This document shows, piece by piece, positions 26,036-33,861 of a stretch of DNA of 64,000 nucleotides (its first letter is position 1; each line of letters starts with the position of its first letter). Source of the DNA: UBA5314 sp040217815. GTDB taxonomy: Bacteria > Bacillota > Syntrophomonadia > Syntrophomonadales > Syntrophomonadaceae. Under the pieces are notes generated by a model that worked only from the letters and a program-made list of their open reading frames with translations, ran no database searches and was not told where the DNA came from. The stretch is from positions 1 through 64,000 of the forward strand of contig JBEHWI010000009.1 in the NCBI GenBank assembly GCA_040217815.1. Reading direction: 5' to 3'. The translations under genes were made by a program, and so were the position numbers.

Positions 26036-27181
26036 GTGAAGAGGGTTTACTGGGAAGACCTTGAATCCGGAATGGTAATAGCCAGAACGGTTGTTGGGTT
26101 GGATGGCCGGGCCTTGCTCAATGAGAACACCAGGCTTACTCCATCCTATATTGAACGGCTGGACAAGCTTGGCATTCGCTCGGTGTATATCAAGGACGGT
26201 CTGAGTGATATAGATATTCCGGAAATAGTCTCCGATCAGGCCCTGGCCGCGGTTTCGCACACCCTGGAGGAATCAATCAAGGACATCGACCGGCGGAATC
26301 TTTTGGATATGGCCAGCCTGAAGCGCAGTGTGTCACTACTGGTAGAAGACATCTTGAGCAACCAACACCTGCTTATTCAGTTGGAAGACATCCGCAGCTA
26401 TGATGATTATCTATACTTCCATTCTATCAATGTGGCAATTTTCTCGATAATGACCGGGTTGACTATGGGCTATCCGGAAAGCAAACTTATGGACCTGGGA
26501 TTGGGTGCGCTGCTTCATGATATTGGCATGATTATGCTTGATCCGCGTATAGGAAAAAAGAAATCGCCCTTGAGCCAGGCAGAAATAGGCGTCATCAGGA
26601 ACCACTGCGAAATCGGTTTTAACATACTCAAAACTTACCGGGAGGTTTCCGTAACTACGGCCCACATTGCCTACCAGCATCATGAAAGAGTAGATGGAAG
26701 TGGATATCCACGCCAGTTGGACGGCCGACAGATTCTGGAGTATGCACGAATAGTGGCGGTTGCTGATACCTTTGCCGCGTTAATATCCGATCGTCCATAC
26801 CGAAACGGTTATACCAGTACAGAAGCGGTTACTATTATGGGAAAACTCTCCAATGCCTATTTTGATCCTTTTATTTTAGATGCTTTTACCAGTAATGTCG
26901 CTATTTACCCGTTGGGCAGTATTCTGCTGCTGGATTCGGGTAATCTTGCCCTGGTTACTTCAGTAACCAAAACCAATTCTACGCGTCCAATAGTACATAT
27001 AATAAGCGACTCAAAGGGGAATCTGCTAAACCAGGCCCTGGAGTTGGACCTGAACAAAAACCATGAGTTGAATATCGTTCGAAGGTTAAACAACCAGGAA
27101 CTCGACTTGCTGCGTTCCAGGCTCAAAAACCTGGTTTTCCGGGATGAATCTCCCGCCTTGGCCGAAACGGCAAAGGCCTAG
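26036..27181 (+). CDS. HD-GYP domain phosphodiesterase
   Basis: Probable cyclic di-GMP phosphodiesterase, 381 residues, cytosolic. The N-terminal part (1-100) contains a DUF3391-like start (SGMVIARTVVGLDGRALLNENT, part quoted). The HD-GYP domain has the metal-ligand helix LGALLHDIGM (HD), then HIAYQHHERVDGSGYPRQL (HH and GYP) and VADTFAALISDRPYR. All signature residues are present, so catalytic activity is likely. GTG 26036 follows AAGGGGGA. The stop codon TAG is formed by a short MITE-like repeat. The PilZ receptor at 6 kb could read the same signal. Confidence 0.93.
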   Translation: MKRVYWEDLESGMVIARTVVGLDGRALLNENTRLTPSYIERLDKLGIRSVYIKDGLSDIDIPEIVSDQALAAVSHTLEESIKDIDRRNLLDMASLKRSVSLLVEDILSNQHLLIQLEDIRSYDDYLYFHSINVAIFSIMTGLTMGYPESKLMDLGLGALLHDIGMIMLDPRIGKKKSPLSQAEIGVIRNHCEIGFNILKTYREVSVTTAHIAYQHHERVDGSGYPRQLDGRQILEYARIVAVADTFAALISDRPYRNGYTSTEAVTIMGKLSNAYFDPFILDAFTSNVAIYPLGSILLLDSGNLALVTSVTKTNSTRPIVHIISDSKGNLLNQALELDLNKNHELNIVRRLNNQELDLLRSRLKNLVFRDESPALAETAKA

Positions 27182-27228
27182 TAAGACTGTTAACCTTAAT
27201 ACTGTGTATTAGAGTTAACAGTCTACTA
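27179..27228 (+). mobile_element. Short deletion derivative of the MITE-like repeat
   Basis: A 50-bp TA-flanked palindromic unit: GTAAGACTGTTAAC at the left, GTTAACAGTCTAC at the right. The adjoining CCTTAATACTGTGTATTA matches the left interior of the 13.9 kb copy (CCTAATTCTGTGTATTA). The centre of the full element is deleted. The left TA plus G form the HD-GYP stop codon. Confidence 0.7.
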
Positions 27229-27271
27229 AGAGCTTATATTCAGGCAGGACGCCACTACTAAGGGGTATAGC

Positions 27272-27625
27272 ATGGATTCAGTATCACAACCAGTCCTAAA
27301 CGTTATCGAAGTCGTAGAAAATTCCGATTCAACCCTGAAAAATGAAGATATTATCGGCCATATTTTCAACAGCTGCGAAGGAAACCAGCTCGCTCACTGG
27401 ATATGTCTAAAGGACATAATATCGGAAGAACACAGCCATGATTTCGATGAATATTTTGCCATCTTAAAGGGACAATACATTATAAATATAGACGGTAAAG
27501 AAATCCTCCTTAATACCGGAGATGAATTTTTCATTCCCGCCAATACCCGTCACTCCGGTAAAATGATTTCCGGCACCAGCATCTTTCATGTGTTTGGTGG
27601 GCACCGTCCTCCCGGTGTTCCTTAA
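27272..27625 (+). CDS. Small cupin-domain protein
   Basis: Single-domain cupin of 117 residues. Motif 1 region EEHSHDFDEYFAILKGQYII contains the two His and one Glu metal ligands; motif 2 is GDEFFIPANTRHSGKM with the last His. Cupins of this size bind a metal and act as isomerases, dioxygenases or sensors; none can be chosen here. Start ATG 27272 with AAGGGG upstream. It stands alone between the HD-GYP gene and the YnbB-like gene. Confidence 0.88.
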   Translation: MDSVSQPVLNVIEVVENSDSTLKNEDIIGHIFNSCEGNQLAHWICLKDIISEEHSHDFDEYFAILKGQYIINIDGKEILLNTGDEFFIPANTRHSGKMISGTSIFHVFGGHRPPGVP

Positions 27626-27769
27626 TTGATTTATTATTTTAATCCCCCCCATTGCCGATGCTTTTCTTGTTGACCCTGCTAGAAAAAGATATAATATTGC
27701 CAGTTCTAAACCCCTGTCAAAACATACGTTGGGATTATCGGTTAATTTAAAGCTGGGATTGGTGATGCA

Positions 27770-28990
27770 ATGAACGCTGCACAGATCATACGAAATGCCG
27801 AGAGGAACCTTGCCTATCGCTTCCAAGAAGCCGAAGAGACGGCTTATATCAACCAGGCCAGGGTATTGGAAGCCTTCCGCGAAATGCGGGTGCGCGAATT
27901 TCACTTCCACCCCTCGTCCGGCTACGGGTACTCGGATGCGGGGCGGGAGGTGTTGGAAAACCTGTACGCAAGCATTTTTGCATCCCCGGACGCCCTGGTG
28001 AGGCCGCAGTTGGTTTCCGGAACCCACGCCATTGCCAGTTGTATGTCCGCCCTCTTGCAGCCCGGCGATGAACTTCTGTCGGCAGCCGCTGATCCCTATG
28101 ACACGCTGGCTAACGTAATTAAGGGGAAAAGCCATAAATCTCTGGTTGCCCGGGGAATCCACTATGCCGGCATTGCTTTGACCGACCGGGACAAAGTCGA
28201 TATTGATGGTGTAGCCCGGGCGGTAGGAGTAAAAACACGCATGGTTCTGGTACAGCGCTCTCGAGGCTACCAGCTTCGGCCGGCAATTCCCCTTGAAGAT
28301 ATAAAGTTGATTATTGAAGCGATTAAGGGGAAAAATCCAAATACTATTGTTCTGGTCGACAATTGCTATGGTGAGTTCGTAGCCGGTTATGAACCTCCCA
28401 GCCTGGGAGCTGATCTTACTGCTGGTTCCCTGATAAAAAATCCCGGCGGCGGGCTGGCCGTCAATGGGGGATACATATGCGGATCAGCCGAACTAGTTGA
28501 GGAGGTCGCCTGGCACATAACCGCTCCCGGCCTGGGTAAAGAACTGGGCTCCATCCCTTTTGATAAACGCTATTTGTTCATGGGCCTGTTTCAGGCCCCC
28601 CACATTGTACTGCAGGCCATAAAAGGGGCCATGCTGTTAGCCCTGGTTTTTGCCGAAAACGGTTTTAGTGTCTCTCCGGGCTGGGATGAATCAAGAAGTG
28701 ATATTGTTCAAGCCATCCACCTCAAAGACGCCGGTCAGGTGCAGCGCTTCTGCCAAATCGTCCAACGCTACTCACCGATAGACAGCGATGTAACCCTGGA
28801 ATACGCGCCCCTTCCCGGGTATTCTGATGGAGTGGTAATGGCAGCCGGTACTTTCATACAAGGTTCGTCAATTGAATTATCCTGTGACGCACCTCTGCGC
28901 GAACCGTACTGCGCCTTTCTCCAGGGCGGCTTGAGCTACCAGCATTGCCGCTATGTAATTGAACAATTGGTGCGCGAGTTTATAATATAG
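27770..28990 (+). CDS. Methionine gamma-lyase-like PLP enzyme (YnbB, 'aluminum resistance' family)
   Basis: PLP-dependent fold-type I protein of 406 residues in the Met_gamma_lyase/YnbB family. Typical stretches: FHPSSGYGYSDAGREVLE, VSGTHAIASCMSALLQPGDE, VLVDNCYGEFV (Asp that holds the PLP ring nitrogen) and the Schiff-base lysine in GSLIKNPGGGLA. The physiological reaction is not settled; the old aluminum-resistance name rests on a screening result. In B. subtilis the gene lies between spoVK/hflX and glnRA, and the same order is approximated here. Start ATG 27770 has only a weak ribosome binding site. Confidence 0.88.
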   Translation: MNAAQIIRNAERNLAYRFQEAEETAYINQARVLEAFREMRVREFHFHPSSGYGYSDAGREVLENLYASIFASPDALVRPQLVSGTHAIASCMSALLQPGDELLSAAADPYDTLANVIKGKSHKSLVARGIHYAGIALTDRDKVDIDGVARAVGVKTRMVLVQRSRGYQLRPAIPLEDIKLIIEAIKGKNPNTIVLVDNCYGEFVAGYEPPSLGADLTAGSLIKNPGGGLAVNGGYICGSAELVEEVAWHITAPGLGKELGSIPFDKRYLFMGLFQAPHIVLQAIKGAMLLALVFAENGFSVSPGWDESRSDIVQAIHLKDAGQVQRFCQIVQRYSPIDSDVTLEYAPLPGYSDGVVMAAGTFIQGSSIELSCDAPLREPYCAFLQGGLSYQHCRYVIEQLVREFII

Positions 28991-29015
28991 TAAAACGCGA
29001 TAGGGGAGTTTATTA

Positions 29016-29504
29016 ATGATCACAACCAATACCCTGGTCTTGATAATAGTCATTATCTTGATGCTTGTCGGGATTGCGGGGATAATATTTCCGGTTTTGC
29101 CCGGGTCAGGGCTCATATTCATTGCCATTGCCGCCTATGGCTGGTATGAAGGGTTTCAAGTAATTACCGGCAAGTACCTGGTGGTAATGGGTGCCCTTAC
29201 AGTGCTGGCTATGACCCTATCATACCTGTCCACAGTCTGGGGTGCCAAATATACCGGTGCCGGTAAAGCCGGGACCTGGGGAGCTTTACTGGGGCTTCTG
29301 GTGGGGCTTTTTATCCTGCCTCCCGCGGGAATGGTTTTGGGGCCATGGATAGGCGCCTTTATCGGCGAGTTTATAGCCAACAAAGATGCCAAAAAAGCCT
29401 TGTTGGCAGGTGTGGGAGCGGTTCTGGGACTCTTTTCCGGAATGCTGATCCACCTCATCATAGCATTAATTATGGTTGGTACTTTTCTGTACCGAGTATT
29501 CTAG
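29016..29504 (+). CDS. DUF456 membrane protein
   Basis: Integral membrane protein of 162 residues with about five hydrophobic segments, matching DUF456. The first helix pair is IIVIILMLVGIAGIIFPVLPG. The glycine-zipper-like repeats GAKYTGAGKAGTWGALLG and GPWIGAFIGEFIANKDAKKA are the family's diagnostic portion. Function unknown. GGGGAG precedes ATG 29016. It occupies the place taken by glnR in Bacillus. The TAG stop lies inside a run of tandem octamers. Confidence 0.85.
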   Translation: MITTNTLVLIIVIILMLVGIAGIIFPVLPGSGLIFIAIAAYGWYEGFQVITGKYLVVMGALTVLAMTLSYLSTVWGAKYTGAGKAGTWGALLGLLVGLFILPPAGMVLGPWIGAFIGEFIANKDAKKALLAGVGAVLGLFSGMLIHLIIALIMVGTFLYRVF

Positions 29505-29528
29505 TATTCTAGTATACAATTATACAAT
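29497..29528 (+). repeat. Four tandem octamers (two doublets)
   Basis: TATTCTAG occurs twice back to back (29497-29512), followed by TATACAAT twice (29513-29528). The DUF456 stop codon lies in the first unit. It may reflect slippage or hold a -10-like TATACAAT for glnA. Confidence 0.6.
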
Positions 29529-29564
29529 TTGCTTGGATCCAATTGTTGTGGTAATCTGATCAGG

Positions 29565-29584
29565 GTTAAAATCCCAATTTTAAC
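29565..29584 (+). promoter_or_regulatory. Inverted repeat in the glnA leader
   Basis: GTTAAAAT (29565-29572) and ATTTTAAC (29577-29584) form a perfect 8-bp inverted repeat with spacer CCCA, ending just before the ribosome binding site GGGGG of glnA. It could be an operator or a hairpin limiting translation. It does not fit the GlnR box. Confidence 0.45.
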
Positions 29585-29596
29585 GGGGGTGCAAAG

Positions 29597-30925
29597 ATGG
29601 ACGCCGAATATATTTGGAAAGTAATGAAAGAACAGAATGTAAAATTTATCAGACTTCAGTTTACAGATATCCTGGGGGTGTTAAAAGCCATCTCCATCAC
29701 CGATGACCAGCTGCAAAAAGCACTGGATGGAGAGCTGATGTTTGACGGCTCCTCAATTGAAGGGTTCGTACGCATTGAAGAATCCGACATGTATCTGCGT
29801 CCCGACCTGAACACTTTTATGGTTCTGCCCTGGAACAGCCCGGTATCCACGGCCAAGACCGCCCGAATCATATGTGATATTTATGAGCCAAACGGGGAGC
29901 CGTTTATCGGGTGCCCACGCTACGCTTTGAAAAAGGTGCTCCGAGAAGCAGCCGATATGGGATTTTCCATGCAGGTAGGCCCTGAACCGGAATTTTTCCT
30001 GTTCCATGTTGACGAAAACGGCATGCCCACTACTGTCACCCACGACAAGGCCAGCTACTTCGACCTGCCCCCGGTGGATAAAGGTGAAGAGGCGCGCCGG
30101 GATATGGTGGAAATCCTGCAGAGCCTGGGCTTTGAGATCGAAGCGGCCCATCATGAAGTAGCTCCAGGACAGCATGAAATTGATTTTAAATACACTGATG
30201 CTTTAAAAACGGCGGACAATATAGTGACATTCCGTATAGCAGTGCGAATTGCCGCTCAGCGCCACGGACTGCATGCCACTTTTATGCCCAAGCCGGTTTT
30301 CGGAATAAATGGTTCCGGGATGCATATGCACTGCTCTCTTTTCAAAGACGGGCAGAATATTTTCTTCGATCCCTCCCAAACGGATGGATTGAGCAAAACC
30401 TGCAAACATTTTATTGCCGGAGTGATGAAGCACGCCCGGGCTATTGCGGCCATCACCAATCCAACCGTAAACTCCTATAAAAGACTGGTTCCCGGCTATG
30501 AAGCGCCGGTTTATATTGCCTGGTCGCACCGCAACCGTAGCCCGCTCATTCGCATCCCGGCCAAAAGAGGTATCAGCACCAGGATCGAAGTGCGCAATCC
30601 CGATCCCAGCTGCAACCCTTACCTCGGTCTGGCGGTTATCTTGAAAGCGGGCCTGGACGGCATCAAAAACCAGCTGACTCCACCGCCTAGCGTTGATCAG
30701 AATATTTATGAGATGGATCTGGCGGAGAGAAAACAGAATAAAATTGAATCCCTGCCGGAAAACCTGTACGAAGCACTTGACGAACTCAGAAACGACAAGC
30801 TCATTCAAGATGCGTTGGGTGAGCATATCTACTCCCGTTTTATTCTGGCCAAGACCAAGGAATGGGAATCCTACAGCTCCCGGGTTTATGATTGGGAACT
30901 TCAGCAGTACCTGGACAAATTTTAA
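29597..30925 (+). CDS. glnA: Glutamine synthetase, type I (GSI-alpha)
   Basis: Condenses ammonia and glutamate to glutamine with ATP; cytosolic dodecamer. At 442 residues it has the short GSI-alpha length of Firmicutes, without the insertion and adenylylation tyrosine loop of GSI-beta. Motifs: FDGSSIEGF (about 48-56), VGPEPEFFLF (metal ligands), HHEVAPGQHEIDF, FMPKPVFGINGSGMHMHCS, and RSPLIRIPAKRG with the glutamate flap region NPTVNSYKRLVPGYEAP (ATP and substrate sites). Start ATG 29597 after CGGGGG. A family 2 repeat and terminator follow. No glnR is adjacent. Confidence 0.97.
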   Translation: MDAEYIWKVMKEQNVKFIRLQFTDILGVLKAISITDDQLQKALDGELMFDGSSIEGFVRIEESDMYLRPDLNTFMVLPWNSPVSTAKTARIICDIYEPNGEPFIGCPRYALKKVLREAADMGFSMQVGPEPEFFLFHVDENGMPTTVTHDKASYFDLPPVDKGEEARRDMVEILQSLGFEIEAAHHEVAPGQHEIDFKYTDALKTADNIVTFRIAVRIAAQRHGLHATFMPKPVFGINGSGMHMHCSLFKDGQNIFFDPSQTDGLSKTCKHFIAGVMKHARAIAAITNPTVNSYKRLVPGYEAPVYIAWSHRNRSPLIRIPAKRGISTRIEVRNPDPSCNPYLGLAVILKAGLDGIKNQLTPPPSVDQNIYEMDLAERKQNKIESLPENLYEALDELRNDKLIQDALGEHIYSRFILAKTKEWESYSSRVYDWELQQYLDKF

Positions 30926-30930
30926 GTCAA

Positions 30931-31062
30931 CAAGCTGCCAGAGCGAGCGACGGAAGCGAAGATCAAGGAATGAAAAAAGCCCGCGATTGAGGCGTACAAG
31001 AGTACGTTGATTGAGCGGGCTTTTTACAATGACGCAGATATTCGCTTTTGTCGACGGTCTGA
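30931..31062 (+). repeat. Structured hairpin repeat, family 2, copy B
   Basis: Runs from CAAGCTGCCAGAGCGAGCG to TTTGTCGACGGTCTGA, almost identical to copy C at 55.5 kb in reverse orientation. The central stem AAAAAGCCCGC / GCGGGCTTTTT encloses the core GATTGAGGCGTACAAGAGTA plus CGTTGATTGA. The outer arms CGAAGATC / GATATTCG pair imperfectly. It is inserted between the glnA stop codon and the glnA terminator and may itself act as a terminator in both directions. Confidence 0.85.
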
Positions 31063-31092
31063 AGCCCGTTCAGACTGAACGGGCTTTATTTA
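31063..31092 (+). terminator. Intrinsic terminator of glnA
   Basis: Stem AGCCCGTTC / GAACGGGCT, loop AGACT, tail TTATTTAT. It abuts the right end of repeat copy B. Confidence 0.8.
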
Positions 31093-31120
31093 TAGCCAAG
31101 TTATTTGTTTAACGTCTTGA

Positions 31121-31732
31121 TCACATTCTTCTCAAAAGACCGGCCACTTTACCGGCTATCTTAACATTATCCGCAATAATAGGTTCCATGGCCTGATTTT
31201 CGGGTTTAAGTTCCACATAACCCTCCCGTTTATAAAAACGCTTAACCGTTGCTTCGTCATCCAATAAGGCCACAACTATTTCACCATTGGAAGCATCGGC
31301 CTGCTCTTTGACAATGAGGTAGTCGCCGTCAAAAATCCCGGCCTCGATCATGCTGTCGCCTTGAACCTTTAACACAAAATGATGACCTTTGCCTAAGAAA
31401 TCGATCGGCACCGGTAAATAAGCGTCTATGTTTTGTTCCGCCAGTATCGGGGTGCCGGCAGCCACCTTGCCGACTACCGGCAGGGCCAGGGCCTCGGCCG
31501 GCTCCTGGGCTTCTCCGGTGGGAATGATAGCCCGGGGTTTGGTGGGGTCTCTCCGCAAAAAGCCCTTTTCTTCGAGCTGTAACAGGTAGGCGTGCACAGT
31601 GGAGCTTGATTTCAAACCGACCGCCTGCCCGATCTCTCGAACCGACGGTGGATAGCCGCTGGTTTTTATCTTTTCTTTTATATAGTCAAGGATCTGGCTC
31701 TGGCGCTGGTTGAGGTCCGTTTCATTGCCCAT
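31121..31732 (-). CDS. lexA: LexA repressor
   Basis: SOS-response repressor of 203 residues that cleaves itself when RecA is activated. The N-terminal winged-helix domain is LNQRQSQILDYIKEKI...GYPPSVREIGQAVGLKSSSTVH. The cleavage site Ala-Gly is in VGKVAAGTP, and the catalytic Ser and Lys are in VQGDSMIEAG and ATVKRFYK. Start ATG 31732 with AGGAGGG upstream. A LexA-like operator overlaps the promoter, so autoregulation is expected. Confidence 0.96.
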   Translation of the reverse strand: MGNETDLNQRQSQILDYIKEKIKTSGYPPSVREIGQAVGLKSSSTVHAYLLQLEEKGFLRRDPTKPRAIIPTGEAQEPAEALALPVVGKVAAGTPILAEQNIDAYLPVPIDFLGKGHHFVLKVQGDSMIEAGIFDGDYLIVKEQADASNGEIVVALLDDEATVKRFYKREGYVELKPENQAMEPIIADNVKIAGKVAGLLRRM

Positions 31733-31761
31733 TTGGCACCCTCCTTAAACATCTTTGGCTT

Positions 31762-31797
31762 ATTATAGCACGAAATCGCATGGCAAAACACATGTTC
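31762..31797 (-). promoter_or_regulatory. lexA promoter with LexA-type SOS box
   Basis: On the minus strand the -10 TATAAT lies at 31767-31762. AAAC-ACAT-GTTC at 31786-31797 (plus strand) matches the Firmicutes box core GAAC-N4-GTTC with one mismatch and overlaps the -35 position. Confidence 0.6.
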
Positions 31798-31798
31798 T

Positions 31799-32524
31799 TT
31801 AATCAACCCACAAGCTCTCCCGGTCAACATTCTCCAATGCTGACAGAAAACTCTGCCTGGCTCCCGGATGGTGCTGTTCAATAAGGTCCAGGGTTTGCTG
31901 TACTTCGCTGCGCTTGCTGCTGCCGTCAGCCGGACAACGGTTAAAAACCGGTTTCAAGCCCATGCTATCTACAAAGTTAATGATCTCTGACTCTTTTACA
32001 TATATCAAAGGCCTGATCAAGGTGATGTCGCTGCGATCTAAATAGGTGCTGGGCTTGAAGACCTTGTAACGGCTTTCATAGAGGATGGACATAAAAAGGG
32101 TGTGAACCACATCATCCAGGTGATGCCCCAGGGCAACCTTGTTGCATCGCTGGGCTATGACCACCCGGCTCATACAACCCCGGCGCAGGTTGGAGCAAAG
32201 CGCGCAGGGATTTTTCTCCTGCCGCAGATCAAAAACCACCCGGCCAATATTGGTACTCTCAGTTACGAGGTTAAAGCCCAACTGCCGGCAAAAGTCAAAA
32301 AGGGGAGCAGTTTCGTTATGCCACCCCAAATCTATATATACCGGTACTATATCAAATTTTAAAGGGGTAAAGCGCTTCAACAGGTCGAGAAAATAGAGCA
32401 TGGTCAGGCTGTCTTTTCCGCCAGACATAGCAGCCGCTATTCTATCGCCATCCTCCACCAGACGATACTTGAGGTTGGCATCCCTAACCTTGCGAAAAAT
32501 CAACTTGTTTAGACGTTTACCCAT
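31799..32524 (-). CDS. TtcA/TilS-type PP-loop tRNA-thiolation ATPase
   Basis: N-type ATP pyrophosphatase of 241 residues, related to TtcA, which adds sulfur to a cytidine in tRNA. The PP-loop is AMSGGKDSLTML (about 32-43). Cysteines in NPCALCSNLRRGCM and further features GHHLDDVVHTLFM and IRPLIYVKESEI match the family, which binds an Fe-S cluster through a CxxC and a further Cys. Start ATG 32524 with GGGGGT upstream. It lies 28 bases after the glcF-like gene and is probably read through from it. The exact tRNA target is inferred from the family. Confidence 0.85.
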   Translation of the reverse strand: MGKRLNKLIFRKVRDANLKYRLVEDGDRIAAAMSGGKDSLTMLYFLDLLKRFTPLKFDIVPVYIDLGWHNETAPLFDFCRQLGFNLVTESTNIGRVVFDLRQEKNPCALCSNLRRGCMSRVVIAQRCNKVALGHHLDDVVHTLFMSILYESRYKVFKPSTYLDRSDITLIRPLIYVKESEIINFVDSMGLKPVFNRCPADGSSKRSEVQQTLDLIEQHHPGARQSFLSALENVDRESLWVD

Positions 32525-32552
32525 ATTGCACCCCCGTCAGGAGATACCCTCA

Positions 32553-33842
32553 TCAAGCGCTCTTGGCCATCTTCCGGTAATACAGGCTCAGCAGTTCCAC
32601 CGGGTGGATAACTTGAGCATCCCAATTATGGCGTCTTACTCCATAGCGAAGCTGCATGGTGCAGCTCGGACAGCAGGTTGCTATATACCGGGCGCCGGTA
32701 GCCATCGCGCTGGCCATCTTTTTATCTAAAACCTTCATGGAAAGGTCATAATGGGTCAGGGCAAAGGTTCCCGAACCTCCACAGCAACGGTTGGCCAGAT
32801 CCATCTCCACCAATTCCAGCCCCGGTATTAGTTTTAACAGATCCCGGGGAGCCTGCTTGATGCCCTGGGCATTGGCCAGGTGGCAGGGGTCATGATAGGT
32901 TACTCTAATCGGCTCAACACTTATCGGCGGCAGGGTCAAATCCAGCTTTTCCGCCATGAACTGGGTGAGATCCATAACCTTATCGGCAAAGGTACGGGCT
33001 TCCTCCATATGCAAAGGCCCGCCCGCTAAAAACTCCATGTTCTTAAGACTCAAGGCCGATGAACAGGAGGCGCAGTCAGTAATAATATAGTCAAAATTAT
33101 ACTTATTAAACAGCTTCACGTTTTGCGCCGCCAGTTCCCGGGCGGTTTCCATCTTGCCATTGGCTATATGGGGAAGACCGCAGCACTTGGCGGCGGACGG
33201 AATAACTACTTCACAGCCGTTTCTGGTTAAAACATCAACCGCCGCTATGGCTACCGATGGATTGATAAGATCGGTGGCGCAGCCTAAAAAATAGCCTATA
33301 GTATACTTTTTAGCCCCTCTGGCCGGGTTGACTTCGGAAAGCACGCTCCGGGCGGTGCGGCGCGGCAGTGAATCCAAAATGCCTTCTGCCTTGGATAAAT
33401 CTCCGGGCAGGATGCGCATCATACCCAGGTTGCGGGCCAATGACTGCAGACCCAGTTTCTGGGCAGTGTGCATCATCCGGGTGGAGGCTTTTAGCATACC
33501 TGGCTTGGTCCACAGGGTGTCAAAGACGAACCCCCTGCTCAGGCTGGGATTTTTACCATATATATAGGACCGTGCGGCGGCGTTCAATTCATGAATATCG
33601 ATGCCGGAAGGGCAGTTTATGCTGCAGGTTTCGCACATCAGGCAGTTGGTCAGGCGCTCGGCAACCTCCAAAGAAGGTTCAACCTTGCCGTCGCGCAGCA
33701 TTCCCACCATAAAGACATGGCCGCGGGGAGCCACTGTCTCATTGCCAACCTCGGCAAAAATGGGGCATACACTTCTACATTTGCCGCAGCGCACGCATTT
33801 CATGATCTGTTCTTTTACCGGAGGTAATTGTTTGAAATCCAT
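32553..33842 (-). CDS. GlcF-like Fe-S oxidoreductase subunit (two CCG domains)
   Basis: Iron-sulfur subunit of a glycolate/D-lactate-type dehydrogenase, 429 residues. Two ferredoxin-type clusters sit at the N-terminus: CVRCGKCRSVCP (about 16-27) and CLMCETCSINCP (about 68-79). Two CCG domains follow, with GCATDLINP...AAKCCGLP and DPCHLANAQG...NRCCGGSG, and a last TCCPSC. It transfers electrons from the flavoprotein subunit to an acceptor; the acceptor and true substrate (glycolate, D-lactate or another 2-hydroxyacid) cannot be decided. It lies 19 bases after the glcD-like gene. Confidence 0.92.
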   Translation of the reverse strand: MDFKQLPPVKEQIMKCVRCGKCRSVCPIFAEVGNETVAPRGHVFMVGMLRDGKVEPSLEVAERLTNCLMCETCSINCPSGIDIHELNAAARSYIYGKNPSLSRGFVFDTLWTKPGMLKASTRMMHTAQKLGLQSLARNLGMMRILPGDLSKAEGILDSLPRRTARSVLSEVNPARGAKKYTIGYFLGCATDLINPSVAIAAVDVLTRNGCEVVIPSAAKCCGLPHIANGKMETARELAAQNVKLFNKYNFDYIITDCASCSSALSLKNMEFLAGGPLHMEEARTFADKVMDLTQFMAEKLDLTLPPISVEPIRVTYHDPCHLANAQGIKQAPRDLLKLIPGLELVEMDLANRCCGGSGTFALTHYDLSMKVLDKKMASAMATGARYIATCCPSCTMQLRYGVRRHNWDAQVIHPVELLSLYYRKMAKSA

Positions 33843-33861
33843 TTTTGTGTCTCCTTCCCGG

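Noticed and set aside
27464..28162. A 232-codon minus-strand frame across the cupin and YnbB-like genes
   Set aside because: It spans two real genes and their gap in antisense with no start signal or domain.
29505..29596. GlnR operator before glnA
   Set aside because: No TGTNA-N7-TNACA-type site is present; only the unrelated inverted repeat GTTAAAAT/ATTTTAAC is seen.
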